A program made the position numbers and the translations under genes. Shown here piece by piece: positions 1-9,367 of a stretch of DNA of 64,000 nt. The notes under the pieces are model-generated. The model made no database searches. It saw only the letters and a program-made list of their open reading frames with translations, and had not been told where the DNA came from. The first letter of the stretch is position 1; each line of letters begins with the position of its first letter. Where the stretch lies: NCBI RefSeq assembly GCF_000017545.1, contig NC_009718.1, forward strand, positions 620,001 to 684,000, read 5' to 3'. Origin of the DNA: Fervidobacterium nodosum Rt17-B1 (GTDB lineage: Bacteria > Thermotogota > Thermotogae > Thermotogales > Fervidobacteriaceae).

Positions 1-609
1 ATATTACCAATCGAAAACGTTCAAAAAGGAAAACTCAGAAAAGAACTAAATATACCAGATAATATTAAAATCATAGGTAACGTGGCAAGATTAGATAAGC
101 CAAAAAATCCAATGAGATTTCTTGAAATTGCAGAAAAAGTATTAAAAGAAAGAGAGGATGTTGTTTTTGTATGGGTAGGAGGAAATATTGTCGAAGAAGA
201 TGATTATGCTAATCTAATTAAGAAATATATAGATGAAAACCCTATATTAAAGGACAAGGTTAAAATTCTAGGCTTTAGAGAAGATGCGATAGAATTAATG
301 GCAGACTTTGATGTGTTTTTGCTAACTTCGAATGAAGAAGGTTTTGGTCTCGTAATTTTAGAAGCGATGTCACTTGGAAAGATTGTAGTTTCAACAAAAT
401 GCGGAGGACCTGAAGATATCATACAAGATAAAATAAACGGGTTCCTTGTAGACTTCGACAATGATAAAATTGCGCAAACGATATTTTTTATATTAGACAA
501 TTTAGAACAAATATGCAAAAACATATTTTCGAAAGCTGTTGAAAGAGCAAAAGAATTTGAATATGAAAAGTTTCTAGTGAAACATAAAGAACTGTATTTG
601 ACAAGCTAG
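1..609 (+). CDS. Glycosyltransferase family 4, 3' part (gene begins before the window)
   Basis: The reading frame is open from base 1, so the visible 202 codons are the C-terminal, nucleotide-sugar-binding half of a GT-B glycosyltransferase. The family signature is clear: an NVARLDKPKNP-like start of the second Rossmann domain, then the EEGFGLVILEAMS motif (the E-x7-E donor-sugar site), then a TKCGGPEDI loop. It would transfer a sugar from an activated donor to the lipid-linked polysaccharide unit at the inner face of the membrane. It is followed by a cluster of similar genes, which supports a role in exopolysaccharide or capsule synthesis. Donor and acceptor cannot be read from the sequence. 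Confidence 0.9.
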   Translation: MLPIENVQKGKLRKELNIPDNIKIIGNVARLDKPKNPMRFLEIAEKVLKEREDVVFVWVGGNIVEEDDYANLIKKYIDENPILKDKVKILGFREDAIELMADFDVFLLTSNEEGFGLVILEAMSLGKIVVSTKCGGPEDIIQDKINGFLVDFDNDKIAQTIFFILDNLEQICKNIFSKAVERAKEFEYEKFLVKHKELYLTS

Positions 610-710
610 ATTAGTAATGTGTCGAAAAGTTTTATTGCTTATTTCTTATACATATTATTTGTCCAACTTTTTGGTTGATAATACGGCTTTTTTATTGGAG
701 GGTACAAGAA

Positions 711-1817
711 ATGAGAAGAGTTATAATAATCTCAGATTTTACTTATCCTAATTATGTCGGGGGATCTGCAAAGCTAGTATACGATACTTTAGTTGGTTTT
801 AGTAAGAATAACATTGATTATTTGTTAATAACAAGAACATCTTCTAATGAGTATTCAGTAAAAGAACATAACGATTTTTATCTCTCAGAAAAAAAACGTA
901 ATAAAATATTTGAGATAAATAATCTTTTAGATATAATTAGAAGTTATAAATTCATCAAAAATGATGATATACTTTACATTCATCATCCCGTACTTGGAGT
1001 ATTTTATTCTTTCCTTAAAAATAAAAAAATTTATTTTTTCCACGGCCCTTTTCCTGAAGAATATAGACTAAAACCAAATTCAAACTCTTTAGGACTATTT
1101 TTAAGATATTTAATTCAAAAAATTGTTTTGAAAAAAAACAACAAGATTTTTGTTTTAAGCAATTATATGAAAGAATGGGTAAATAAGTATGGTGGAAAAA
1201 ATATAGAAATAGTTCCTCCCATTTTTGATTATGAGAAGTTTGCAAGTTTTTCTGCTGTTGATAAATTTGAGTTAAGAAGACAACTTAATTTACCAGTTGA
1301 CAAAAAGATTCTTATCACAACTAGGCGATTAACTGATAGAACAGGCGTTTTAGAATTATTGGAAGCTTTCGAATATATAAATCTCCATTATAAAAATGAT
1401 TATTTTCTTATTATTATCGGAAAAGGCGAACTCGAAGCTAAAGTTAAGCAAAAATGTTCTAATATTAAGAACGCGAGGTTTTTAGGTTATGTTCAAGAAG
1501 ATCTTTTACCAAAATATTTAAGAGCAAGCGATGTGTATATTTTACCGTCAAAATCCCTTGAAGGATTTGGTATTGTGATTTTGGAAGCTATGGCACTAAA
1601 CATTCCAGTAATTGCCAGCAATAAATCTGGTGGAGCGACTGAATTTCTTTCAACAATTGATGCAAAACTAATTTTTGATTTTGATAATATGGCACGTTCT
1701 TTGAATGAATCAATAAAGTACCTAGAGTCTGTAAATATAGATTTCTCTTCTATTGCTAGATCGTATGATAGAAATGTTGTAGCTAAAATTATTTATGAAA
1801 AGATGAATGAATGTTAA
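711..1817 (+). CDS. Glycosyltransferase family 4
   Basis: A 368-residue GT-B glycosyltransferase, normal length for family GT4. The start is the ATG at 711, placed after GGAGGG at about 698-703; an upstream in-frame codon at 675 has no ribosome site. The N-terminal domain has a glycine-rich acceptor loop (PNYVGGSAKLVYD) and the C-terminal domain has EGFGIVILEAMA near residue 284, the donor-binding E-x7-E motif. The frame crosses an intact run of eight A at 1131-1138, unlike several neighbours that are broken at such runs. It probably adds one sugar to the repeat unit; specificity is unknown. Confidence 0.9.
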   Translation: MRRVIIISDFTYPNYVGGSAKLVYDTLVGFSKNNIDYLLITRTSSNEYSVKEHNDFYLSEKKRNKIFEINNLLDIIRSYKFIKNDDILYIHHPVLGVFYSFLKNKKIYFFHGPFPEEYRLKPNSNSLGLFLRYLIQKIVLKKNNKIFVLSNYMKEWVNKYGGKNIEIVPPIFDYEKFASFSAVDKFELRRQLNLPVDKKILITTRRLTDRTGVLELLEAFEYINLHYKNDYFLIIIGKGELEAKVKQKCSNIKNARFLGYVQEDLLPKYLRASDVYILPSKSLEGFGIVILEAMALNIPVIASNKSGGATEFLSTIDAKLIFDFDNMARSLNESIKYLESVNIDFSSIARSYDRNVVAKIIYEKMNEC

Positions 1818-1873
1818 AATAAACCGAGCAATAAGAAGAGAAATTCTTATCTATTCGAAAAGGAGGAAAAGTT

Positions 1874-3076
1874 GTGAAAATATTAATGGTCGCCCCTTTA
1901 AGTTTGACTTATCCACCTAAGGATGGATACTCAATGGTTGTTATTTATTTGGCATATTTTCTGAAGAATTTTTATAACGTAGAATCAGATATTATGGTTC
2001 CAGAAGATGAAAAATATTCGGCTAAGGATTTAATTGATTCTGGAATTTTTAACAAAGTTTATAATTACCAAATAAATAGTAAATGGAGAGCTCTACTTAA
2101 ATCTTTTTTCTCAAAAGATGTTTATACTATGGTAAGAAACGATATAAATGATAAAGACTTAAAAAAATTCATTGTAAGCATAAATAATGCTAAATACGAT
2201 GCTATCATATTCAATCATAGTTTCTCATTTCATTTATATAGAAAATTAATAAAACATATAAACGACTACAATTACAAGATTATTTATTGGAGTCATAATA
2301 TCGATTACTTGTATTTTAAAAATATGTCTAAAGAAGCAAGAAATCCAGTAGAGAAATTCTTTTATTACTTTAGCTATAAAAAATTAAAAAATATAGAAGT
2401 TGATTTTATTAAGAGCGTCGATAACATAGTTTCTGTCTCCAAACATGAGGTAGAGTATTTAAGAAAAATAAATCCTAGAGCTAACGTTTTTTGGATTCCT
2501 CCCCTGATACCTGAATTGAAATTAAACAAAGAAGAGAAACTTTGCGATTTTGATGATAAACTTAAAAATTACCAGTATAAAATTTTATTCACCGGCAGCT
2601 TAGGAATACCACAAAATGTAAAACCAACAATTTGGTTCGCTAAAGAAGTTTTTCCGATTATAAAAAATAAGTTAAATGCTTGTTTTATAATTGCAGGTAA
2701 GAATCCTTCTAAGGAAATTATTAATTTATCAAAAAGAAATAATGATATAATACTGTATCCAAATGTTCCTTCAATGACCCAGTTATATAAAATATCAGAT
2801 TTAGTTGTTGTTCCTTTGTTTAGTTCATCAGGTATAAAATTAAAGCTTATAGAAGCATTAAAGTATGAAAAAAAGGTTGTAGCAAGGCCTGAAGCTCTTT
2901 TAGGTGCTGGACTTGAGAAACTAGTACCAAACGCTAGAGAACCACAAGAATTTGCAAAAAAATGTATTGATGCTTTAGAAGAAAAAATAGATTACACGAA
3001 TATATTTAGAGAATTCCGTAATATCTATGATAATAAAATGATTATTGATGACATAATTAAAATTTTATCTTGGTAA
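1874..3076 (+). CDS. Glycosyltransferase (GT-B fold, family 4-like)
   Basis: A 400-residue protein that starts at a GTG directly after AGGAGGAAAAGTT. The N-terminus has the YPPKDGYSMVV acceptor loop. The C-terminal domain has LFTGSLGIPQNVKPTIWFAK and then SSSGIKLKLIEALKYEKKVV, the SGIKLK...EAL version of the donor site found in WbnH/RfaG-like family 4 enzymes. It lies 56 bp after the preceding glycosyltransferase and is probably co-transcribed with it. It would act in polysaccharide assembly on the cytoplasmic face of the membrane. Its sugar specificity cannot be read. Confidence 0.85.
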   Translation: MKILMVAPLSLTYPPKDGYSMVVIYLAYFLKNFYNVESDIMVPEDEKYSAKDLIDSGIFNKVYNYQINSKWRALLKSFFSKDVYTMVRNDINDKDLKKFIVSINNAKYDAIIFNHSFSFHLYRKLIKHINDYNYKIIYWSHNIDYLYFKNMSKEARNPVEKFFYYFSYKKLKNIEVDFIKSVDNIVSVSKHEVEYLRKINPRANVFWIPPLIPELKLNKEEKLCDFDDKLKNYQYKILFTGSLGIPQNVKPTIWFAKEVFPIIKNKLNACFIIAGKNPSKEIINLSKRNNDIILYPNVPSMTQLYKISDLVVVPLFSSSGIKLKLIEALKYEKKVVARPEALLGAGLEKLVPNAREPQEFAKKCIDALEEKIDYTNIFREFRNIYDNKMIIDDIIKILSW

Positions 3077-3328
3077 TTTTTATAGTAACTTTTTCTTTTT
3101 TGCGCAATTCTCTATAAACGTACTTTTTGTTGTTAAATTATATACTTTACTAGTTGTATAGTAATTGTTGTTGCCAAATTTTATGAAATTCATTTCTGCG
3201 CTTGTGAATAACTAAGAATTCAATTCATATTCGTTTTTTTTAAATTGCCCTAAAATGATGTTAGAAGAACTCCAATGATAGGATTTAGAATTCGAGTTAT
3301 TTATATAGAGACTCCTCTTTGTTGGAAA

Positions 3329-3410
3329 ATATTTTAGGGGTGTTTTCTATTTAAGAAAACAATTTAGTTTTCGAAAATTTTTAATACTTTATTTAAAAAA
3401 GTTGCAATTT
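3329..3410. repeat. Diverged extra copy of the transposon right end
   Basis: This stretch reads TATTTTAGGGGTGTTTTCTA and continues TTTAAGAAAACAATTTAG. It aligns with the element ends at about 3964-4040 (AGGAAGTGTCCTCTATTTAA) and 6863-6948 (GGGGGTGTCCCCTATTTAAG), in the same orientation. It has no adjacent transposase of its own. It is either a relic of a third insertion or one half of a direct repeat around copy A. No matching inverted left end is visible for any copy. Confidence 0.5.
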
Positions 3411-3445
3411 TGACACTGTTAACTATTAGTGATTATGGAAGCTAA

Positions 3446-3960
3446 AGCAATACTCATATCATTTTCTTCTCATATAATTTGCATAAATTCATCACTATAT
3501 AGTACTTTTATGTTGCTAAATTTCTTGAAGCTCCTTTTCGCTTTCACAAACACCTTAAATAACGAAAATTTCGATTCACATTCGTTGTTTTTACCTAGTC
3601 TTACTTCTCTGTGCTCAACATTATCAAAATTTAGTTTCACTGCTATCTCGTACGCTTTTAGTCCATCGGTTATTAACTTTATTTAGACTTCACTACCATG
3701 AACTTTAAAAACATTCTCAAACTCAAAAAGCGAAATAACAGAAGATAACTTGATAATCCATTTGTAAATAGCAAGATGAGAGACATTGATATTCAAACAA
3801 GCTTTAATAGCACGAAGAGAAAGGTTGTATTTGAGGAAAAGAGAATAGTTTGCGTTTTTTGGAGAAGGTAAGTTTAAAGTAACACTTGCAATCTTTGCAA
3901 AATAACATTTGGTTTTTGAATTTATCATGACCGCTTTTGATGAAGTTAGAAGAGCCGAGA
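3446..3960 (-). pseudogene. Transposase relic, copy A (zinc-ribbon DDE transposase)
   Basis: The minus strand encodes broken parts of the same transposase as the copy at 6159-6838. A helix-turn-helix stretch (NLSLRAIKACLNINVSH) ends at GSEV followed by TAA. The same frame then resumes with ITDGLKAYE, NNECESKF and FKKFSNIKVLYSDEF, which resemble the C-terminal catalytic core of IS6/IS240-like DDE enzymes. The segment with the first catalytic Asp is missing at exactly the same joint as in copy B. A second loss of roughly 200 bp removes most of the N-terminal zinc-ribbon region and shifts the frame. It cannot be active. Family assignment is by motif resemblance only. Confidence 0.75.
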
Positions 3961-4058
3961 GTATTTTAGGAAGTGTCCTCTATTTAAAAAGATAATATGA
4001 TTTTTGAAATTTATCAATACCTTTGATTAACAACATCGCAATTTTTCAGAGAGGTGAT

Positions 4059-5207
4059 ATGGTGAAATTAGTGCTTTTATCTTCAAATTTGTTTGATACC
4101 TTTGGAGGTTATGAGAAAATAATTTTAACATTATTTCAAAATTTAGCACAAAAAAAATTTGAATTTACAATAATTTCAGTAGCTTATACCAAGAAATTAT
4201 TATCAAATAAAATTTTAGATGAATTTAAAAATTACAATATTCATAGATTTTCCCCATACAAGAATAATTTTGTAAGAAGGTTGTCCATCATTTTAAGTAA
4301 GATTTCGTTTAGAGATTTTCTAATCGATAATGGTATGTTAAAAGAATACTTTAAGAAACTTAATTTTAACCCAGACTTAATTTTAGTTACTGATCCATTT
4401 TTGGTGTTAAGTGCACGAAATGCAGTTGAAAGTTTGAATTTAAACACAAAAATTGTTTATTGGGACCACGCACAACTAATAAATTTTTTGAAATATGGGA
4501 AAACCAGATTTTTGCTGAGAAAAGAAATAACTAAAGCACTTAATTCCGCTGATGCTTTTCTGGCAATATCTACCGGTATAAGAAATATTATTCTTTCGTA
4601 CAATCCAAATGCTAAAGTTTTTACAGTTTTTAATCCTATAAGTAAGTACGAAGGAAAACTTGTTAGACGACCAAATAATCCTATATTTCTCTATGTTGGT
4701 AGAATTGAAGATCATCAGAAAAATATTTCTTTTATGCTTAAGGGATTAAGTAAAATAAAGAATAAATGGAAACTTATAATAATTGGTGAAGGTCCGGATA
4801 AGAATAAACTAATTAATTTGGCTAAAAAATTAAAAATAGAAGACAAAATTGAATGGAAAGGTTTTAAAAAGGATCCTTATGAAAATTTAGAAGAAGTAAC
4901 TGCTTTGCTTTTAACTTCTAGATGGGAAGGGTTACCAACCGTACTTATTGAAGCTATTCAAAGGGGAATTCCTGTAATTTCGTCAAATTGTAGTACAGGT
5001 CCGGAAGATATCGTTATATCAGGTGTTAATGGATACTTGTATGAAGATGGTAACTTAAATGAATTTGTAAGCTTAATGGAAAAGATTATAAATGGAAAAC
5101 TAAAATTTGGAACACCTGAGGAAATTGCCAAAACAGCTGAAAAGTTTGATGCAGATATTGTTATTGCTAATATTAAAAATGCTATTAAAACTATTGTTTC
5201 TAACTAA
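4059..5207 (+). CDS. Glycosyltransferase family 4
   Basis: A 382-residue GT4 enzyme. The start is the ATG at 4059, with GAGAGGTGAT just upstream; a GTG at 4062 is an alternative, and the longer frame from 4023 runs into the transposon end. The acceptor loop is NLFDTFGGYEK. The donor domain contains LYVGRIEDHQKNISFML, IIGEGPDKNKL and SRWEGLPTVLIEAI near residue 288, the E-x7-E motif. An SSNCSTGPEDI loop follows, typical of enzymes using UDP-sugars. It stands between two transposon relics, so its operon link to the genes before and after has been disturbed. Confidence 0.9.
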   Translation: MVKLVLLSSNLFDTFGGYEKIILTLFQNLAQKKFEFTIISVAYTKKLLSNKILDEFKNYNIHRFSPYKNNFVRRLSIILSKISFRDFLIDNGMLKEYFKKLNFNPDLILVTDPFLVLSARNAVESLNLNTKIVYWDHAQLINFLKYGKTRFLLRKEITKALNSADAFLAISTGIRNIILSYNPNAKVFTVFNPISKYEGKLVRRPNNPIFLYVGRIEDHQKNISFMLKGLSKIKNKWKLIIIGEGPDKNKLINLAKKLKIEDKIEWKGFKKDPYENLEEVTALLLTSRWEGLPTVLIEAIQRGIPVISSNCSTGPEDIVISGVNGYLYEDGNLNEFVSLMEKIINGKLKFGTPEEIAKTAEKFDADIVIANIKNAIKTIVSN

Positions 5208-6158
5208 GAATGTTAAGAATTAAGCAGTAACTACTTGTTTTTTTACTCACAAATAACTTAAACAAAAAAACTTCAATTCAGAATATTTGTATTTATATAG
5301 CCTTAATGTGATATTAGAAGATAATACTAGAAGAAATAAAATAAAGGCATTTAAAATTTATGTTACTCATATAAAGCTAATTCCTACCTCTAAAAATAGG
5401 AAAAGAAATAAGGAAAACTCCTATTTTCGCTTACTGTAAGTTTTTCTAATTTTACTTCTAAGTCTTTTGCTTCATTATTTGATGTTGAAAAGAGATTGAA
5501 TATAATTTTTGGTGTCAAGTATTTTAATGAACTAAATTCATGCGTAACATTTGATTCTTTCATAAATGCTAAGGTTCAATTTTTTTCTTAATCTTTTAAT
5601 ATTTTTCTCATTGTTGATTTTCTTTTGTTTATTTCAATATCAAATATCAAAAAATATTATAGTATCGTAATAAGAAAAACCTTAGAACTTCAAGAAATAA
5701 TGGACTTTAGGCTTGCACTTTTTAAAGTTTAAAATATAATAATTATAGTCAAAATCAACGTAAAACTTAACCTATAATGTTATTGGAAAAAGGAATATCA
5801 AAATTACTTAATTACTTATAATATAAATTAAAGACAAACCAGAGTTAAGATATTCTTTATATTTTGAAGTTTAAAATCAGGCGAACATTTTTTATTTTTA
5901 CGTGAATCACACTTTTTGATTAATTTAATAATTCATCTTCTTTTTTCACAAAATTTTCTAGGGGGTGGATTACAATGGGAGCATGTTTGAAGAAAATTTC
6001 AGATACGTTATCAACTTTCATTTAAAACTTCAAATATTGTACCTAATGTTAAATTCCAAGATAATTATATTATCAATTTGTGAGTGCATAATATCTATTA
6101 GGATTAAAACTTCAAATTTGAAGATGCTGTTAACTAGTAATAATGATGGAAGCTAAAT
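5208..6158. other. AT-rich interval without a recognisable intact gene
   Basis: No supported gene. A minus-strand frame of about 58 codons (roughly 5575 to 5395) is open but has no ribosome site and no known match. Bases about 5871-5975 resemble a stretch at about 11,331-11,460 that leads into another glycosyltransferase (shared AATC(A/G)GG(C/A)GAA, GAATCAC, ATTAATTTAAT and GTGATTAC-like blocks), so it may be an old promoter/leader. A ribosome-site-like GGGGGTGG at 5961-5968 precedes ATG 5975, which opens only a 16-codon frame and then runs into transposon sequence. This may be the stub of a lost gene. Confidence 0.5.
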
Positions 6159-6838
6159 ATGTTGCCAAATTTCTTGAAGCTCCTTTTCGCTCTAACAAAC
6201 ATCTTAAATAACGAAAATTTCAATTTACGTTCGTTGTTTTTATCTAATCTTACTTCTCTGTGCTCAACATTATTAAAATTTTGTCTTAATGCTAACTTGT
6301 ACGCTTTTAGTCCATCGGTTATTAACTCTATTTAGACTTCACTACCATGAACTTTAAATACATTCTCAAACTCAAAAAGCGAAATAACAGAAGATAACTT
6401 GATAATCCATTTGTAAATAGCGACATGAGAGACATTGATATTCAAGCAAGCTTTAATAGCACGAAGAGAAAGGTTGTATTTGAAGTACAAGATGAAAGCT
6501 TTGAGAATGATATAGATAGGGAAACGGAAGAATTTGAAAGGATGAAAGTTGAAAGGCACAGGCTGAGGAAGAGAAAGTGGAACAGAAGTTTTGAAGTTGC
6601 ACTTTCTGCATCTGAAACGAACGAAATAACGGCGGATTTTGTAAATTTCCATGACATGGTTACAATGAACACAACGAGGGTAAGGGAAAGAGAAGAGTTT
6701 GTGTTTTTTAGTGAAGGAAAGTTTAAAGTAACGCTTGCAGTCTTTGCAAAAGAAGATTTGGTTTTTGAACTTATCATGACCGTTTTTGATGAAGTTAGAA
6801 GAGCCACAATGAGGGCATTTGAGTTGGATATTAGTCAT
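6159..6838 (-). pseudogene. Transposase relic, copy B (zinc-ribbon DDE transposase with internal deletion)
   Basis: The minus strand starts at ATG 6838 after a good ribosome site (AAGGAGGTATCCCGAC). The first 168 codons give an N-terminal zinc ribbon (CPHCGSSNF...CKDCKRYF), a second Cys pair (CVHC...CRKC) and a helix-turn-helix (NLSLRAIKACLNINVSH). The frame ends at GSEV-TAA (6332). Without a frame change, coding-like sequence continues ITDGLKAYK, NNERKLKF, FKKFGNI. The block with the first catalytic acidic residue is therefore deleted, and the joint carries the stop. The same joint occurs in copy A. The protein would keep DNA-binding parts but no complete catalytic triad. Confidence 0.8.
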
Positions 6839-6862
6839 GTCGGGATACCTCCTTATTGAGAG

Positions 6863-6948
6863 TATATTGGGGGGTGTCCCCTATTTAAGAAGATAATATG
6901 ATTTTTGAAATTTATCAATACCTTTGGTTAACAAAATCATCGATTTTT
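6863..6948. repeat. Right end of transposon copy B
   Basis: GGGGGTGTCCCCTATTTAAG followed by an AT-rich block ending in TTTATCAATACCTTTGGTTA. The same block occurs at about 3964-4040 beside copy A, with few differences. It lies upstream of the transposase start, so it is the 5' (upstream) end of the element. It runs into the ribosome site of the next glycosyltransferase at about 6948. Confidence 0.6.
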
Positions 6949-6963
6949 AAGGAGGTATTCGAT

Positions 6964-8261
6964 TTGAAAACATTAATATTTTAATTATCTCTCCTTTTTC
7001 TCCTAAATGGTCTAATATATCTTCATTAAGATGGGAAAGATTAGCTAAATATCTGTCCAAAAACAATAGAGTAACTTTAATTACAAGTTCTTTTCCTGAA
7101 TCAGGTTTCGAAAAGTCTTTTGACATCGGAAATTCATATCTGATAGAAATTCCTTTAAAATTTTATGCGAAAAATCCATATTTGAATGAATCAAATAGAA
7201 TTTTAAATAATTTTCCAAATAAAAAAACTTTACTTAATCAAGGATTGAAATCAAAATTAAACCCTATTTTAGAAAAATTATTCCCGGTTTCATCTGGTGG
7301 AATGCTTTATCACGATATTTTTAAGTACAAAAATTTTATTGACGAAATTATTAGAAATAGTAAAAAAACAATACTTATAACAACGTACGGTCCATGGTTT
7401 ACACTTAAGATAGGCAATTATTTCAAAAAAAGATACAAAAATCTAATTTGGTTAGCAGACTTTAGAGACCCTTCATTTGATATTTCTTCTTATAAAAATA
7501 CATTTTTTAAAAGTCAAACGAAAAAAATACTTAAAAAAGCTGATGCAATTATAGTCGTGACAAAACAAATGCAGAAAGAATATGAAAAACTAGTCAAAAA
7601 GAAAGTTATTTTCCTTCCAAATGGATACGATGGAGATTGTATGTTTAATTTAAATCAACATAAAACGAAAAGAAAAGAATATCTAAATATTTCGTATACT
7701 GGCTCCATTTACAATGAAAAAAGAGAAATTTCATATTTTGTTGAAGCATTAAAATTATCTAAAGAAAAAGCACCGAATATTAATTTTACTTTCAGCTATG
7801 CCGGAAAAGATTACAGAATTGTATCTGAAGAGTTTTCGAAAAGGAATTTAGGTAGCTTACTTAACAATCATGGAATGTTAACCCGAGACGAAGCTCTTAA
7901 TTTGCAATCCGTTTCTGATGTATTACTTTTAGTAGTTTACACTGGTGAAAACCCAGAAGAAGGCAAATCAATCAGAACAGGAAAAGTCTATGAATATCTT
8001 GCCACTGACAAACCTATATTAGTTATAGGTCCTAAAAATTGGGAAATGCGAGATGAAATAGAATGTGATGGTGTTTCAAAAGTTTTTGAAAAAAATCAAA
8101 CTAACGAGATGGCTGATTACATCATAGAATTGGCAAATAAAGAGAAAATTGAAATAAACATTCAAAAGCGTAAAGAAGTTTTAGAAAGATATCTTTACAG
8201 AAATCTCGCAACAGAGTTAGAAAAAGAGATAGAAAACTTATTAAAGCAAAAGGAGTGGTAA
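6964..8261 (+). pseudogene. Glycosyltransferase with a one-base frameshift just after its start codon
   Basis: A strong ribosome site (AAGGAGGT, 6949-6956) leads to TTG 6964, but that frame stops after six codons. The long frame that follows (from 6966 to 8261) reads NINILIISPFSPKWSN, the usual start of a GT-B enzyme. If the A4 run at 6967-6970 had one more A, the TTG would join it exactly (M-K-N-I-N-I-L). Downstream the protein looks whole: GPWFTLKIG acceptor side, ADAIIVVTK, FLPNGYD, SYTGSIYNEKR, then GKVYEYLATDKPILVIGP near the donor site. So the gene is broken, phase-switched or miscalled by one base. A shorter product from TTG 7182 is possible but would lack the N-terminal strands. Confidence 0.8.
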
Positions 8262-8267
8262 CTAAAA

Positions 8268-9335
8268 ATGAAAATCCTATCACTAGTCGGAGCACGCCCA
8301 CAGATAATCAAAGAAGCAATGCTAAATAAAGAATTTCAAGAAGCCGGAATTACCGAAATACTCGTCCATTCTGGTCAACATTACGATTACAATATGTCTG
8401 ATGTATTTTTCAGCGTGTTGAATATAAAGCAACCTGATTACAACTTAAACGTAGGCTCCGGTACTCATGCGGAAATGACTGGTAAAATAATGATTGAATT
8501 TGAAAAAGTTGTAATTAAAGAAAAACCTGATATGATATTGGTTTACGGTGATACAAACACCACATTAGCAGGTGCGCTGGTGGGCTCAAAATTAAAAATA
8601 CCAGTTGCACATGTCGAAGCAGGAATAAGGCAGAAACCAAAAGACATGCCAGAAGAGATAAACAGAGTTCTCACCGACCATGTGTCAAGTTTATTATTCT
8701 GCCCAAGCGAACTTGCGGTAAAAAATTTGAAAAAAGAAGGTATTGAAGAAGGAGTGTATTTTGTAGGTGATGTGATGTACGATTTATTCTTAAAGATGAA
8801 GCCACAGTTTAAGTACGAAAAATTAGAAGAATTAAGACTAAAAGAGGATGAATATATAGTATGTACGATACATAGGGACTTCAACACAGACGTAAGGGAA
8901 AAACTTGAGACAATTCTTCAACAATTAGCGAAGATAGGGAAAGAGAAGAAGATAATATTCCCGATACACCCGAGGACGAAAAAGAAGATAAAAGAGTATG
9001 GGTTAGAAGGATACACGAAAGATTTAATAATAACTGAACCGCTGGACTATTTGAATATGATGGGTGTTATAGAAAAAAGTGGGATGGTAATAACAGATTC
9101 GGGAGGATTACAAAAAGAGGCATATTGGTGTGGAAGAAGGGCGTTAGTGGTAATGGAAGACACGGGGTGGAGAGAGTTAATAGAGAACGGGTGGAATAAG
9201 TTGGCAAAACAAGAAGAGATATATGAAAAAGCGGAAGAAATTTTGAGTGAGAGGAACAAGAAATATCCGAGTAATGTTTACGGAAATGGTGATTCGAGTA
9301 AGAAAATTTTGGTTGTATTGAGAGGTATATCCTAA
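8268..9335 (+). CDS. wecB: UDP-N-acetylglucosamine 2-epimerase (non-hydrolysing)
   Basis: A 355-residue enzyme that interconverts UDP-GlcNAc and UDP-ManNAc, supplying ManNAc for the polysaccharide. Family motifs are present in order: GARPQIIKEAM at the N-terminus, VYGDTNTTLAGAL near residue 90, HVEAGIR, MPEEINRVLTDHVS, and TDSGGLQKEAYWCGRR in the C-terminal domain. Length is slightly below the usual 370 or so residues, but both Rossmann domains are complete. It begins 6 bp after the preceding glycosyltransferase and is probably translated from the same message. The ATG at 8268 is the only good start. Confidence 0.93.
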   Translation: MKILSLVGARPQIIKEAMLNKEFQEAGITEILVHSGQHYDYNMSDVFFSVLNIKQPDYNLNVGSGTHAEMTGKIMIEFEKVVIKEKPDMILVYGDTNTTLAGALVGSKLKIPVAHVEAGIRQKPKDMPEEINRVLTDHVSSLLFCPSELAVKNLKKEGIEEGVYFVGDVMYDLFLKMKPQFKYEKLEELRLKEDEYIVCTIHRDFNTDVREKLETILQQLAKIGKEKKIIFPIHPRTKKKIKEYGLEGYTKDLIITEPLDYLNMMGVIEKSGMVITDSGGLQKEAYWCGRRALVVMEDTGWRELIENGWNKLAKQEEIYEKAEEILSERNKKYPSNVYGNGDSSKKILVVLRGIS

Positions 9336-9367
9336 CTTTTTTATTTTGAAATGAGGGAATAAATCAG

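Larger units (their letters stand above)
3077..4058. other. Gene-poor interval with transposon debris
   Basis: Nearly 1 kb without an intact gene. Bases 3077-3320 are AT-rich with nothing recognisable. About 3329-3410 is a diverged copy of the element end that also occurs at about 3964-4040 and 6863-6948 (TTTTAGG..GTG, CTATTTAA, then TTTATCAATACCTTT-like sequence). About 3446-3960 is a minus-strand transposase relic described separately. The glycosyltransferase that follows takes its ribosome site (GAGAGGTGAT) just beyond the element end, so the insertion did not destroy its start. Confidence 0.7.

Noticed and set aside
617-680. Bases 617-680 as an insertion-sequence end similar to 11,260-11,290
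   Set aside because: Only TTTGTCCAA(C/T)TTTT is shared, too short in AT-rich DNA to support a repeat.
5965-6156. A 63-codon + strand frame after GGGGGTGG
   Set aside because: No family resemblance; the frame runs into transposon sequence. The ribosome site fits ATG 5975, which opens only 16 codons. Reported only as a possible gene stub.
6425-6859. A 144-codon + strand open frame
   Set aside because: It is the antisense shadow of the transposase relic on the minus strand. Its composition mirrors that gene, and it has no ribosome site.
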